Assembly (NCBI GenBank): GCA_017442855.1
Contig: JAFSPM010000024.1
Location: forward strand, 124,001 to 188,000
Reading direction: 5' to 3'
Length of the DNA: 64,000 bases
From: Bacteroidaceae bacterium
GTDB lineage: Bacteria > Bacteroidota > Bacteroidia > Bacteroidales > Bacteroidaceae
Part shown: positions 36,619 through 46,247 of the stretch, piece after piece
Position numbering within the stretch: position 1 is the first letter of the stretch
Layout: every line of letters begins with the position of its first letter
The notes under the pieces: model-generated
Told to the model about the DNA's origin: nothing
The model's input: the letters and a program-made list of their open reading frames with translations, nothing else
The model's database searches: none
Made by a program: the position numbers and the translations under genes

Positions 36619-37146
36619 TTATAACCCTAACAGCTGTCGGAGTTCTTCTATGGACTTGTCTATCTGATGACGGCTCTCTAATCTGTTACTGTCGAATACA
36701 TAGGTGGCCTGACTATAGAACGGTTCCCGATGGGCCAGTTGTTCGGTGATATACTGCTTCATCTCCTCGTCGGTCTTGTTCATCAGCAGAGGGCGTTTGG
36801 CCTTACCTATCTGTAAGCGGCTGAAGAGGGTATCAACATCGGCTTTCATATATACCGTCTGCCCTTGCTGATTCATGTACTGCACATTGTCGAAGAAACA
36901 GGCTGTTCCGCCACCGGTAGCTATCATTACGTTTTCAAAGTCACCCACTTCATGTAGCATCTTGCGCTCCATCTCACGAAAAGCTTCCTCGCCTAACTCG
37001 GCAAATATCTGCTTTACCGTCTTGTGGAATCGTCCTTCGATGTACCAGTCCATGTCAATGAACTGCAATCCCATCTTTAGAGCAAAAGCCCTTCCTAAGG
37101 TGGTCTTGCCCGAACACATATATCCTATTAGAAATATTCTTATCAT
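36619..37146 (-). CDS. aroK: Shikimate kinase
   Basis: 175-residue P-loop kinase of the aromatic amino-acid pathway. Walker A is GYMCSGKTTLG. The shikimate-binding FIDMDWYIE (Asp), GEEAFREMERKML and GGGTACF segments are all in order, as is the lid Arg in GKAKRPLL. Length is normal. A -7-like TAACTTTA (37164-37157, minus strand) lies just before the start, back to back with the RNase H promoter. Confidence 0.95.
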   Translation of the reverse strand: MIRIFLIGYMCSGKTTLGRAFALKMGLQFIDMDWYIEGRFHKTVKQIFAELGEEAFREMERKMLHEVGDFENVMIATGGGTACFFDNVQYMNQQGQTVYMKADVDTLFSRLQIGKAKRPLLMNKTDEEMKQYITEQLAHREPFYSQATYVFDSNRLESRHQIDKSIEELRQLLGL

Positions 37147-37185
37147 AATTTGGGTGTAAAGTTAGCGATATAATTTTGTTTTGTG

Positions 37186-37193
37186 TATCTTCG
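37186..37193 (+). promoter_or_regulatory. Promoter -7 box for the RNase H gene
   Basis: TATCTTCG, one mismatch to TAnnTTTG, 31 bp before ATG 37225. It lies inside the longer frame from TTG 37183 and so argues against that start. Confidence 0.5.
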
Positions 37194-37224
37194 CAGTGAA
37201 AAGTTATTACTTTGGATAAAAAAG

Positions 37225-37905
37225 ATGGCGAAACGACAGAAATATTATGTGGTGTGGCGCGGTATTCAGCCTGGCATCTACCTCACTTGGGAAGAGTGCG
37301 AACACCAAGTAAAGGGATTCCCCAACCCTAAGTATAAGGCGTTCGATACCGAGGCAGAAGCAATGGCTGCTTTTGCCGACCCTGATTATCCCCTGGAAAA
37401 CCATACGGATGAGCCTTCTCGCCACAACGAGTCGAAGATAGAAGTGATAAAGGCTGTGAAGGATGGGAACGATACGTTAATCAATAAGGCAGTCTCTGGC
37501 GGTTTGCAACTGAATGCCTTAGCTGTAGATGCAGCTTGCAGTGGCAATCCTGGTATGATGGAGTATCAGGGAGTGTATGTGGGAACTGGCCAGCGCATCT
37601 TCCACTTCGGTCCTGTGTTTGGTACCAATAACATCGGCGAGTTCCTGGCTATTGTACACGCTCTTGCCTATATGAAGAAGAACAATATCAGTATGCCTAT
37701 TTATAGCGACAGTCGCAATGCCATGAGTTGGGTGAAGCAGAAGAAATGTCGCACCAAGCTGGAGCGTAATGCCAAGACCGAACAGCTGTTTCAACTGATT
37801 GAACGGGCTGAAAAATGGTTACAAGATAATCCGTTATCCGTTCCCATTATTAAGTGGGATAAGAACTTATGGGGTGAAACACCTGCTGATTTCGGACGAA
37901 AGTAA
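37225..37905 (+). CDS. Ribonuclease H family protein with N-terminal viroplasmin-like domain
   Basis: 226-residue protein in two parts. Residues 1-50 (KYYVVWRGIQPGIYLTWEECEHQVKGFPNPKYKAFDTEAEA) form the RNase H1 hybrid-binding/caulimovirus viroplasmin-like domain. From about residue 95 comes an RNase H fold with VDAACSGNPG (first Asp), NNIGEFLAIVHAL (Glu) and IYSDSRNAMSWV (second Asp). It cuts RNA in RNA-DNA hybrids. A separate RNase HII gene (rnhB) is at 45452, so the window holds both types. Confidence 0.9.
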   Translation: MAKRQKYYVVWRGIQPGIYLTWEECEHQVKGFPNPKYKAFDTEAEAMAAFADPDYPLENHTDEPSRHNESKIEVIKAVKDGNDTLINKAVSGGLQLNALAVDAACSGNPGMMEYQGVYVGTGQRIFHFGPVFGTNNIGEFLAIVHALAYMKKNNISMPIYSDSRNAMSWVKQKKCRTKLERNAKTEQLFQLIERAEKWLQDNPLSVPIIKWDKNLWGETPADFGRK

Positions 37906-37968
37906 CTTATCCTTCTTTTTTTTCGTCAAAAATTATACTTTCGTTATATTTGGTTCTCTTTTATTCTT

Positions 37969-37976
37969 TATATTTG
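37969..37976 (+). promoter_or_regulatory. Promoter -7 box for plug-only protein A
   Basis: TATATTTG, 29 bp before ATG 38005. A TTTG lies at 37949-37952, giving a 16-bp spacer, shorter than usual. Confidence 0.6.
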
Positions 37977-38004
37977 CAACAACAGGACATAAAACACAAA
38001 GACC

Positions 38005-38703
38005 ATGAAGAAAATATTAGAAATTTTAGGGATATTTGCACTGCTATTGTGTCAAGCCGTTCAGGCGCAGGAACTGACGGGCACCATCCTGAAGGATGGG
38101 AAGCCACAGAAGAATATCAGGGTGTGGCTGAAACATAATAAGGGTGTTGCCAAGACAGACAAACAGGGGCAGTTCACTTTGTTCAATGTGTTGCCTACTG
38201 ATACATTGGTAATGGGTGTAAGCAACAAGTATGACGCTCAACTGGCTATAGGTTCGCAAAGTAATATCACTATTCATCTAGAAGATGATGGTTTTACTGT
38301 GGAGGCAGGGTTGGATGAGGTAACGGTGACTGCACCTACCAAGATGAGGAAAGAATATACTTCTGTCATTACTTTGAAGAAAATGCGCGTCTTAAATCAT
38401 GATGCCATCATGCGCGAATCTATTAGAAGCGTTTCTGCAGCTATTAAGAGATTTGTGCCTGGGGCGATGCAGATAGGTAGCAGTTCGGAATTGAGCATTA
38501 TACGTGGTCGTAACTCCATGCGATTACCAGAGCCTCCTTTGTATGTCATCGATGGGGTGCCATATGATGTTACAGAAGTTGACAGCTTCCTTGCTATAGA
38601 AGATGTGGCGGAAATTACCGTAGATCGTGATGGCAGTGGCTATGGCGCACGTGGCGCCAATGGCGTGGTAATTATCCGGACATTGAGAGGAAGTGACAGA
38701 TAA
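38005..38703 (+). CDS. Plug-only SusC-like protein A (carboxypeptidase-regulatory-like plus TonB plug, no barrel)
   Basis: 232-residue exported protein. A signal peptide (LLLCQAVQAQ) is followed by a carboxypeptidase-D-regulatory-like beta domain (about 23-105: ELTGTILKDGKPQKNIRVW) and a TonB-dependent receptor plug domain (about 106-225: RGRNSMRLPEPPLYVIDGVPY, then DGSGYGARGANGVVIIRT, the SusC signature at the end of the plug). The frame then stops. A normal SusC would continue with about 700 residues of beta-barrel, and no barrel sequence follows. A second copy lies at 40913-41626 with an 89-bp identical stretch (38113-38201). Both frames are intact with their own promoters, so they look functional. 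Convergent with the histidine kinase gene 8 bp away. Confidence 0.8.
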   Translation: MKKILEILGIFALLLCQAVQAQELTGTILKDGKPQKNIRVWLKHNKGVAKTDKQGQFTLFNVLPTDTLVMGVSNKYDAQLAIGSQSNITIHLEDDGFTVEAGLDEVTVTAPTKMRKEYTSVITLKKMRVLNHDAIMRESIRSVSAAIKRFVPGAMQIGSSSELSIIRGRNSMRLPEPPLYVIDGVPYDVTEVDSFLAIEDVAEITVDRDGSGYGARGANGVVIIRTLRGSDR

Positions 38704-38711
38704 TATTTCCC

Positions 38712-40091
38712 TTATGTTTGGGGCAATGAAAAGCTAAAGGTACTGCCTTTGCCCAGTTCACTTTGCACCCATATTTTACCATTATGTGCATGAACTAAGT
38801 GAAGGGAATTCGTGAGTCCCATTCCGTGTCCATTACGATGACGACCTACTGGTTGTTCAATTCGATAATAAGGCTTGAAAATTTTCTTGATGTGTTGCGG
38901 GGCAATACCCCAACCATTATCCTGTACCATTACCACAGGTACATTGTTTTGTAAAGCAAGGCATATCTGTACCTCTACCCCAGCATCAGCATATTTTACG
39001 GCATTTTCCACCAGGTTGCGGAGAATGCGTTCCACCTTATCGGCATCTACCTCTGGCTTTAAGTTCTGAGGCAACTGGTTATCAATGCTGATGGTATGTC
39101 GTTTGGCCTGATATACCATATCTACTTCCTGCTTTACCGTTTCTGCCAAAAAGGCTATATCTGTAGGCTTCCGGTTGACGATGATGTGCATTCGTTCCTC
39201 ACGAATGGTATTACCCAGTGTCTCAATCTCATGTTGCACATGTCTAAGCATTATTGCATTATGGTTTTCGATATCTTTCATGTCCCCATCTTTCTCTGCA
39301 TCTTTTAGGTTCTCCATAATTGAAATAGCGGTAGTGACAGGCCCTTTCAGATCGTGAATAATGCCACCTGTTGCAGCTTCCCTGTGCGTCAATGCTTGCT
39401 CTTTCCTGCGGATGACAGTGAGTTGTATCAGAACGCATCCCAAAGCCAGCAACATCAGCGAGAAGCTTAATAACAAGGGTAATACCTCAGCTTTCACAAA
39501 GTTCTTTATGGGTATGGATGCTTGCAAAAAAAGAGTCTGCTTTTCTTTTAGTCCAACTCGCTTCATTTCCGAGTAGTTACCCTTTTTGATGCTAGCATCT
39601 CCATAACTTTTCAATTGAATGGTATCTTGATCAAGTAAGGTAAACCGATGAGGAATGTCTGTTTGAAGCCAATAGCAGAAAATACTGTCAAGCACAGGCA
39701 TGTCTATATATATGTTGTGTCTGATGTACCTATCTTGATTATGCATCCTGGTAATCTCTAATTCTGGAACACCTTCCGCACGTTCTTTTCTACCGTCAAC
39801 AATATCAACCCGATAAGTACCATCCTTGACTTGAGGCAAGTTCATAATGCTATCAACAACGTCTTGGGTAGTAAGGTGTAGTCTGATTCCAAACATTGGA
39901 CCTTCCAAATCTTTGAAATGAATCTTTTTTTGCCTGATACCCAATTCTTCTTCCATAGCTATATCCAAAGATTTGTCTATTTGCTTTGACATCTCCTGAA
40001 TATAACCATTATATTTATTCTGTATACCTACAATAAGTAACACCACTATAGCCGTCATGGCCACCAATGCTATGATATAATACTTTTTCAT
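38712..40091 (-). CDS. Sensor histidine kinase
   Basis: 459-residue two-pass membrane kinase. Membrane segments are at about 5-23 and 203-226, enclosing a periplasmic sensor domain of about 180 residues with no recognised family. HisKA carries the phospho-accepting H246 in GGIIHDLKGP. The ATPase domain has the N box (NLVENAVKYAD), G1 (VQDNGWGIAP), F box (IFKPYYRIE) and G2 (GHGMGLTNS). Its ATG overlaps the stop of the response-regulator DNA-binding part by 4 bp. Regulator and kinase form one operon running between two convergently placed plug-only genes, so a shared signal is plausible but unproved. Confidence 0.93.
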   Translation of the reverse strand: MKKYYIIALVAMTAIVVLLIVGIQNKYNGYIQEMSKQIDKSLDIAMEEELGIRQKKIHFKDLEGPMFGIRLHLTTQDVVDSIMNLPQVKDGTYRVDIVDGRKERAEGVPELEITRMHNQDRYIRHNIYIDMPVLDSIFCYWLQTDIPHRFTLLDQDTIQLKSYGDASIKKGNYSEMKRVGLKEKQTLFLQASIPIKNFVKAEVLPLLLSFSLMLLALGCVLIQLTVIRRKEQALTHREAATGGIIHDLKGPVTTAISIMENLKDAEKDGDMKDIENHNAIMLRHVQHEIETLGNTIREERMHIIVNRKPTDIAFLAETVKQEVDMVYQAKRHTISIDNQLPQNLKPEVDADKVERILRNLVENAVKYADAGVEVQICLALQNNVPVVMVQDNGWGIAPQHIKKIFKPYYRIEQPVGRHRNGHGMGLTNSLHLVHAHNGKIWVQSELGKGSTFSFSLPQT

Positions 40092-40336
40092 TCTTTTACC
40101 ATCAGTTTATATCCTATACCCCAAATAGTCTCAATCTCCACACCGCTGTCAGGTGTAAAGAACTCCCTTAGATGACAAACCAAGTTGTTTAGGCTCGCAG
40201 CTGTGCTATCATCACCTCTCCATAGGTGTTGATATATCTCTGCTCTCGTCACCGCATTACCTCGGTTCATAGCCAATAGATTTAGCAATCGACTCTCAAG
40301 GGCAGTAAGTTGAAACGTCTGCTTACCATCGCTCAA
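40088..40336 (-). CDS. OmpR-type DNA-binding domain, C-terminal half of a response regulator split by a stop codon
   Basis: 82-residue winged-helix Trans_reg_C domain (FQLTALESRLLNLLAMNRGNAVTRAEIYQHLW, DSTAASLNNLVCHLREF, IETIWGIGYKLMV). It continues in the same reading frame as the receiver at 40346-40753; only one TAA codon (40348-40346) and three codons separate them. A TTG at 40336-40334 could start it as a separate protein. Otherwise it is made only by readthrough, or not at all. Ends with a 4-bp overlap with the kinase gene. Confidence 0.7.
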   Translation of the reverse strand: MSDGKQTFQLTALESRLLNLLAMNRGNAVTRAEIYQHLWRGDDSTAASLNNLVCHLREFFTPDSGVEIETIWGIGYKLMVKE

Positions 40337-40345
40337 TGTCTGGTT

Positions 40346-40753
40346 TTACGTTTTAAAGTCGAAGGTGCCTATTTTGATAGCAGGATTACCAGCAATTAAA
40401 TTGCGTTTTTGACTGTTGATGATAGCAGTCAGTTCATCCATCTGCAAGGGCTTTTTTATATAATAGTTGCCACCTGCTTTGAGTGCTCTCACCATTTCAG
40501 CGCTCTCGGTATGGGAGGTAATAAAAATGATGGAGGCAAATGGAGCAGCATTTTCGATGGTTGGCAGTGACCAAACACCATCAGCACCTTCAAAACCGAT
40601 GTCTAATAGAATAATATCGGGCTGAGTTTCTTTGACACTTGCACTGACATTCTCCAAATCATATAGGCAATCACAGTCGTCACCGTTTTTCTCTAAATGC
40701 CTCTTCACGAGAGCACACAAGGCAATATCGTCATCTATTATCAGAATCTTCAT
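40346..40753 (-). CDS. Response-regulator receiver domain (N-terminal half, followed by in-frame TAA)
   Basis: 135-residue receiver: acidic pocket IIDDD at 5-9, phosphorylation site D51 in LLDIGFEG, T79 in FITSHTES, K101 in YIKKP. The frame stops with TAA after GTFDFKT, which is exactly where the linker to the DNA-binding domain begins; translation past it reads NQTLSDGKQTF, a normal OmpR-type linker. The whole regulator (40088-40753) would be 221 residues. A single C-to-T change in a CAA codon would explain the stop. A promoter -7 box lies upstream, so transcription seems intact. Confidence 0.8.
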   Translation of the reverse strand: MKILIIDDDIALCALVKRHLEKNGDDCDCLYDLENVSASVKETQPDIILLDIGFEGADGVWSLPTIENAAPFASIIFITSHTESAEMVRALKAGGNYYIKKPLQMDELTAIINSQKRNLIAGNPAIKIGTFDFKT

Positions 40754-40771
40754 ATTTTATCTTCTATGTTA

Positions 40772-40779
40772 CGAAGGTA
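40772..40779 (-). promoter_or_regulatory. Promoter -7 box for the two-component operon
   Basis: TACCTTCG on the minus strand, one mismatch to TAnnTTTG, 18 bp before ATG 40753. Confidence 0.5.
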
Positions 40780-40877
40780 AGCAATTCAAGTCATAATCGT
40801 TTGCTCTTTGAAGTTAAAAAAGCATTAATGCTGAACAAATATTACAATTAGATTATATTTTTTATGTTACCATACTA

Positions 40878-40885
40878 TACTTTTG
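40878..40885 (+). promoter_or_regulatory. Promoter -7 box for plug-only protein B
   Basis: TACTTTTG, 27 bp before ATG 40913. The -33 region is a T-rich run without a clear TTTG. Confidence 0.55.
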
Positions 40886-40912
40886 TTTTGCTTAATATAA
40901 AACACTAAGGCT

Positions 40913-41626
40913 ATGAAAAAAGTGATTGGACTTTTAGGACTATTAGCACTGATATTATGCCAAGCCATTCGAGCACAAGAACTGACGGGAACTATCTTGA
41001 AAGATGGGAAGCCACAGAAAAATATCAGGGTGTGGCTGAAACATAATAAGGGTGTTGCCAAGACAGACAAACAGGGGCAGTTCACTTTGTTCAATGTGTT
41101 GCCTACTGACACATTAGTAATGGGTGTAAGCAACAAGTATGATGCTCAGTTGGCCATAGGGTCGCAGAGCAACATCACTATTCATCTAGAAGATGATGGC
41201 TTTACTGTTGAGGCAGGGTTGGATGAAATAACAATAACTGCGCCCACTAAAATGAGGACAGAATATACCTCTGTAATTACTTTGAAGAAGATGCAGGTGG
41301 TTAATCATGATGTGATAATACGGGAGAATATTAAGTCAGTTTATGATGCGGTAAGACGTATTATACCTGGAGCGCAATTACAAGTTGATCCCTTAACTTT
41401 TGAAAAACATTTTAATATTATTCGAGGTCGTAATTCTATGCGTAATCCTGAGCCTCCTTTGTTTGTCATCGACGGGATTCCATATGAGTCAGGTGTTGAT
41501 GTTGATCACTTCCTGTCAATGGAGGATGTGGCAGAACTGTCCGTTGACCGTGATGGCAGTGGCTATGGTGCACGTGGTGCCAATGGGGTGGTGATAATTC
41601 GTACACTTAATGGTAGTGACAAATAA
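40913..41626 (+). CDS. Plug-only SusC-like protein B (paralogue of the 38005 gene)
   Basis: 237-residue exported protein with the same layout as copy A: signal peptide, carboxypeptidase-regulatory-like domain, TonB plug domain, then a stop directly after DGSGYGARGANGVVIIRTLNGSDK. Residues about 22-105 are almost identical to copy A, and 89 bp (41021-41109) match it base for base. The plug domain diverges more (for example VDPLTFEKHFNIIRGRN against GSSSELSIIRGRN, plus small insertions). This is a pattern expected from duplication followed by gene conversion of the 5' half, or from selection to vary the plug. A strong terminator follows at 41659. Confidence 0.8.
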   Translation: MKKVIGLLGLLALILCQAIRAQELTGTILKDGKPQKNIRVWLKHNKGVAKTDKQGQFTLFNVLPTDTLVMGVSNKYDAQLAIGSQSNITIHLEDDGFTVEAGLDEITITAPTKMRTEYTSVITLKKMQVVNHDVIIRENIKSVYDAVRRIIPGAQLQVDPLTFEKHFNIIRGRNSMRNPEPPLFVIDGIPYESGVDVDHFLSMEDVAELSVDRDGSGYGARGANGVVIIRTLNGSDK

Positions 41627-41658
41627 CCTCACATTTGTATTATGATGACAAAAATAGT

Positions 41659-41690
41659 AAGAGGGTGCCGAAGCACCCTCTTTTCTTTTA
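41659..41690. terminator. Bidirectional terminator after plug-only protein B
   Basis: Perfect 10-bp stem AAGAGGGTGC/GCACCCTCTT with CGAA loop (41659-41682), followed by TTCTTTTATT. It also abuts the stop of the convergent carboxylesterase gene. Confidence 0.9.
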
Positions 41691-43048
41691 TTCGATATCG
41701 AATACGTATGTGAAGTCGTTTTCGGGATCGTAAGGTTTCCAATCGTCGGTATCTGGCGCATTGGGATTGCCATACTTGGCGAAGTTTGTCCAAGCATCAG
41801 TCATCTTGTCGGCTAACGCATAGTCAGCTTCCGTGAATGGACGCCATGCACGGTCGAGGGTGTGGAACATAAACCACAATTCTGACGAGTGGAAAGAGCC
41901 TGCATTGTCGCCTGGTAACGGACGAGCAAATAAGTAAGTATATACTGGCTTGGTATGCTGCTTCTTACGCTCAGTGGCGAAACGCTGGATGCCTGCTCCC
42001 ATAGTGGGGTTGTCGTTGGCGCAATAACCGATCATATATGGTATGTTGGCAATGGTGCCATCAAACGTAGCAGTGGTAAAGCCATAACGTTGTACCACAC
42101 CGTCGCTATGTGGGCGAAAACGTAGACTGGCTGGTTTGCTGTTGAATATCTTCAGCAATTCGTCGGCACTGGCTGCTCTCATTTTCTGGAGGTCGGTAAG
42201 ACCATTCTCATCCATCAGCTGCTTGCACAAACCGGCAAACTCTTCTAATGACTGCTCAGGCATGACCTGCTCGTCGATACCGCCACCACTTTGGATGATG
42301 GCGTGACTGATAAGGTTTCTTGACAAAGGTGAGCTCACCAGATTCTTGATGCTGGCAGCTCCTGCACTCTGTCCGAGGATAGTGACGTTCGTAGGGTCGC
42401 CACCAAACTGATCGATGTTGTTCTTAATCCACTTCAGGGCTGCTATCTGGTCTTGTGTACCATAGTTGCCTGATGAATGCTGAGTGTCTTCGGCTATCAG
42501 TTCTGGATGAGCCAGGAAGCCAAAGATACCTACACGGTAGTTGATGGTGACAAGGATGACACCACGCTTAGCCCAAGCATCGCCATCCATCGTAATCTCG
42601 TAGCCATAGCCATGATCGTAGGCACCACCATGAATCCACATCGCTACAGGCAGTTTCTTATCGGCATTTCCCACAGCATCGGCAGGTGTCCAGATGTTCA
42701 GAAAGAGACAATCTTCGCTAAACTCAGGGTCGCCATCAGCATAAAACTCCTTGTAGTAAAAATCGCCCGTGGCCTTACCGCTGTTCTGCATAGCGGCAGC
42801 TCCCCATTTGTCGGCCACTTTCACGCCCTCCCAAGGGGTAACGGGTTGGGGTGCTTTCCAACGCAGGTCGCCCACAGGAGCCGCTGCATAGGGTACCCCT
42901 TTATATACCATCACGTCAGGGTCGTTGGAGATCACACCCTGAATCTGTCCGCCCTCGATGTTGAGAACAGGGTTATTAACAGACTGCTGGCTTGAGCAAG
43001 AAGCCAAAGCCAGCAGTGTTATTGCAAATAAGTGAAGTTTCATGTTCA

Positions 43049-43049
<1 letters not shown>
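41688..43049 (-). CDS. Type B carboxylesterase, lipoprotein
   Basis: 453-residue alpha/beta-hydrolase with a lipoprotein signal peptide (LALASC). The family pattern is clear: GVPYAAAPVGDLRWKAPQP, EDCLFLNIWTP, MWIHGGAYDHGYG (oxyanion hole), nucleophile Ser in GQSAGAAS and a late FHSSELWFMF with the catalytic His. Shorter than many type B enzymes (500 or more). The ATG shares one base with the stop of the upstream CE1-like gene (TAATG). Last of a three-gene secreted esterase operon, probably removing acyl or feruloyl groups from plant glycans. Confidence 0.9.
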
Positions 43050-44257
<1,208 letters not shown>

Positions 44258-44260
44258 TTA

Positions 44261-45379
44261 TTATTTGAATATTCTCGGAGCGAGGTCACGCAGGTTGTGC
44301 CTCCATACATGCCAGCTATGACCACCAGGCATTTCGCTGAACTCGTACTTGATACCCGCCTCGTCAAATAACTTGAGTGTTTCCTTGCAGTTGTTGTAAG
44401 CGATGTCCTCAGGGCCACCCTGGGTAAACACCAACTGCTTTACGTTGGCATTGATCTTGGCAGCATCCTTCTTCAAGTGGATGCGCTCTGCCTCATATTT
44501 ATCTTTGTTGCCTGGGGCGAAAGAAGAACTGAGCACCCAAACATAGCTGAACATCTCAGGATGATAAAGTGCTGTCTCCATCGTCTCCATGCCACCCATT
44601 GACAAGCCTGCCATAGCACGATGGTCCTTGTCGGTCAGTACGCGGTAGTTGCTCTCGATAAAAGGAATGATGCTCTCCATCATGTCCTCAGCAAACACAG
44701 GTACTTCACCCTGGATATTGCCATCAGGCATGTCGATGCTGCCATTAGGCATCACTACAACCATAGGCACCATCTTACCCTCGGCGAGCAGGTTGTCGAG
44801 GATGAAGCCTGCATGACCAACACCTGGCCAAGAAGTGTCGTTGTCACCACCACCATGTACCAAATACAATACTGGTAGCTTATCGGCACTCTTCTCATAA
44901 CCAGCAGGTGTCCATACATGCATTCTGCGCATCTCTTTCAAGGTCTTTGAATAATACCAGCGTTGAGCTACGGCACCGTGAGGTACATCTTTGTTAACAA
45001 AGAATGCGTTAGGATCGGTGGCTACCACCGCCAAAGCACGAGCATTAGCTACACCAGAATCTTTAGCATCTTGTACGGTAACACCATCCACCACGAAGTT
45101 ATAACGATACACACCGTCTTTCATACCAGGGATGGTGGCTGACCAAACGCCTACATCGTTCTTCACCACATTCACGGGTTGACCGTAAGGAGCGCATTCA
45201 GCACTGATTCTTACTTCCTTGGCATTTGGTGCGTAAATACTAAAGGTAACATCTCCTTTTGGAGAAACTCTGACAGACTGCAATGTGTCATTAGGAGTAG
45301 GAGTGCGGCGGAACTGTGCCGCAACAGGCAATGTGACTGCTACAGTCACTGCCATCAAGAAAATTTTTGTAAATTTCAT
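44261..45379 (-). CDS. Secreted esterase with N-terminal E-set domain (CE1-like), copy 2
   Basis: 372-residue exported paralogue of the 43049-44236 protein and first gene of the operon. Signal peptide, then E-set domain (VTFSIYAPNAKEVRISAEC, YRYNFVVDGVTVQDAKD), then the hydrolase with LPVLYLVHGGGDNDTSWPG, nucleophile Ser in MAGLSMGGMETM and catalytic His in GGHSWHVWRHNL. The two copies differ enough to suggest distinct substrates. A promoter with TACATTTG lies 33 bp upstream of the ATG. Likely acts on acylated hemicellulose with its operon partners; this is inferred from the family, not shown. Confidence 0.88.
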   Translation of the reverse strand: MKFTKIFLMAVTVAVTLPVAAQFRRTPTPNDTLQSVRVSPKGDVTFSIYAPNAKEVRISAECAPYGQPVNVVKNDVGVWSATIPGMKDGVYRYNFVVDGVTVQDAKDSGVANARALAVVATDPNAFFVNKDVPHGAVAQRWYYSKTLKEMRRMHVWTPAGYEKSADKLPVLYLVHGGGDNDTSWPGVGHAGFILDNLLAEGKMVPMVVVMPNGSIDMPDGNIQGEVPVFAEDMMESIIPFIESNYRVLTDKDHRAMAGLSMGGMETMETALYHPEMFSYVWVLSSSFAPGNKDKYEAERIHLKKDAAKINANVKQLVFTQGGPEDIAYNNCKETLKLFDEAGIKYEFSEMPGGHSWHVWRHNLRDLAPRIFK

Positions 45380-45411
45380 TATAATAGGTATTAAATTTAT
45401 ATCCTAAAATG

Positions 45412-45419
45412 CAAATGTA
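45412..45419 (-). promoter_or_regulatory. Promoter -7 box for the esterase operon
   Basis: TACATTTG on the minus strand, with TTTC about 19 bp upstream in the -33 position. Confidence 0.65.
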
Positions 45420-45451
45420 CTACTTTGCTTTGAAATGTGAAAGTATTCAGC

Positions 45452-46057
45452 TTAAAAATTAAAATCAAACGAGAGTTGTCCGTCGCCCAGTAAGTTATAG
45501 CTCATGCGATGGAAAGGTGTCACACCCATTTTCTTAATGGCCTCTCGGTGTGCCTTGGTGGGGTAGCCCTTGTTATGGCACCAATTGTATCCCGGGTATT
45601 GGGCATCGAGCTTGTTCATGTAGTCGTCGCGGTATGTCTTTGCCAGAATGGAGGCAGCGGCAATGCTCAGGTATTTACCGTCGCCTTTTACCACGGTTTG
45701 GTAGGGAATGTTACTATATGGTTTAAAGCGATTGCCATCGACAATGATGTGCAAGGGTTGAAGCTTGAGCTGTTCCAAAGCTCGATGCATGGCCAGTATC
45801 GAAGCATTGAGAATGTTTATCTTGTCAATCTCCTGAGGGGTGACTATGCCTACAGCCCAAGCCAGTGCGTCCCTTTCAATAATGGGACGCAACAAGTAGC
45901 GTTGGTGCTCGGTGAGTTGCTTGGAGTCATTCAACAGGTTATTTTGATAATCATTGGGCAAGATAACGGCGGCAGCATAGACAGAACCTGCCAAGCAACC
46001 CCTGCCTGCTTCGTCACAGCCTGCTTCTATGGTGTTTTTTAAATATGGTAATAACAT
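45452..46057 (-). CDS. rnhB: Ribonuclease HII
   Basis: 201-residue enzyme cutting at ribonucleotides in DNA and RNA-DNA hybrids. The catalytic DE pair is in [13 protein letters not shown]. Further family segments are [19 protein letters not shown] (third acidic residue) and [17 protein letters not shown] (fourth Asp), with [14 protein letters not shown] near the end. Length is normal. It is a single gene between the esterase operon and the divergent TIM-barrel triplet. Confidence 0.96.
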   Translation of the reverse strand: MLLPYLKNTIEAGCDEAGRGCLAGSVYAAAVILPNDYQNNLLNDSKQLTEHQRYLLRPIIERDALAWAVGIVTPQEIDKINILNASILAMHRALEQLKLQPLHIIVDGNRFKPYSNIPYQTVVKGDGKYLSIAAASILAKTYRDDYMNKLDAQYPGYNWCHNKGYPTKAHREAIKKMGVTPFHRMSYNLLGDGQLSFDFNF

Positions 46058-46169
46058 AAAACTATAGCATATTCAAATAATGGGAATAGTAAATTACTTT
46101 TTTTTCTCCAAAATTAGGGAATATTGCTGAATTACAAAAGCCTGTTGATAAGTTTTTCTTCTTATTTGT

Positions 46170-46200
46170 TTTGATTTCTCATATTATTGTCGTAACTTTG
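46170..46200 (+). promoter_or_regulatory. Bacteroidetes promoter for the Tat TIM-barrel cluster
   Basis: TTTG (46170-46173), 19-bp spacer, TAACTTTG (46193-46200), 47 bp before ATG 46248. The rest of the 190-bp gap is AT-rich with no other feature seen. Confidence 0.85.
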
Positions 46201-46247
46201 AACCCAAATAGTGATTTTTAAATTCTTATTTATACACTTTATTATTT

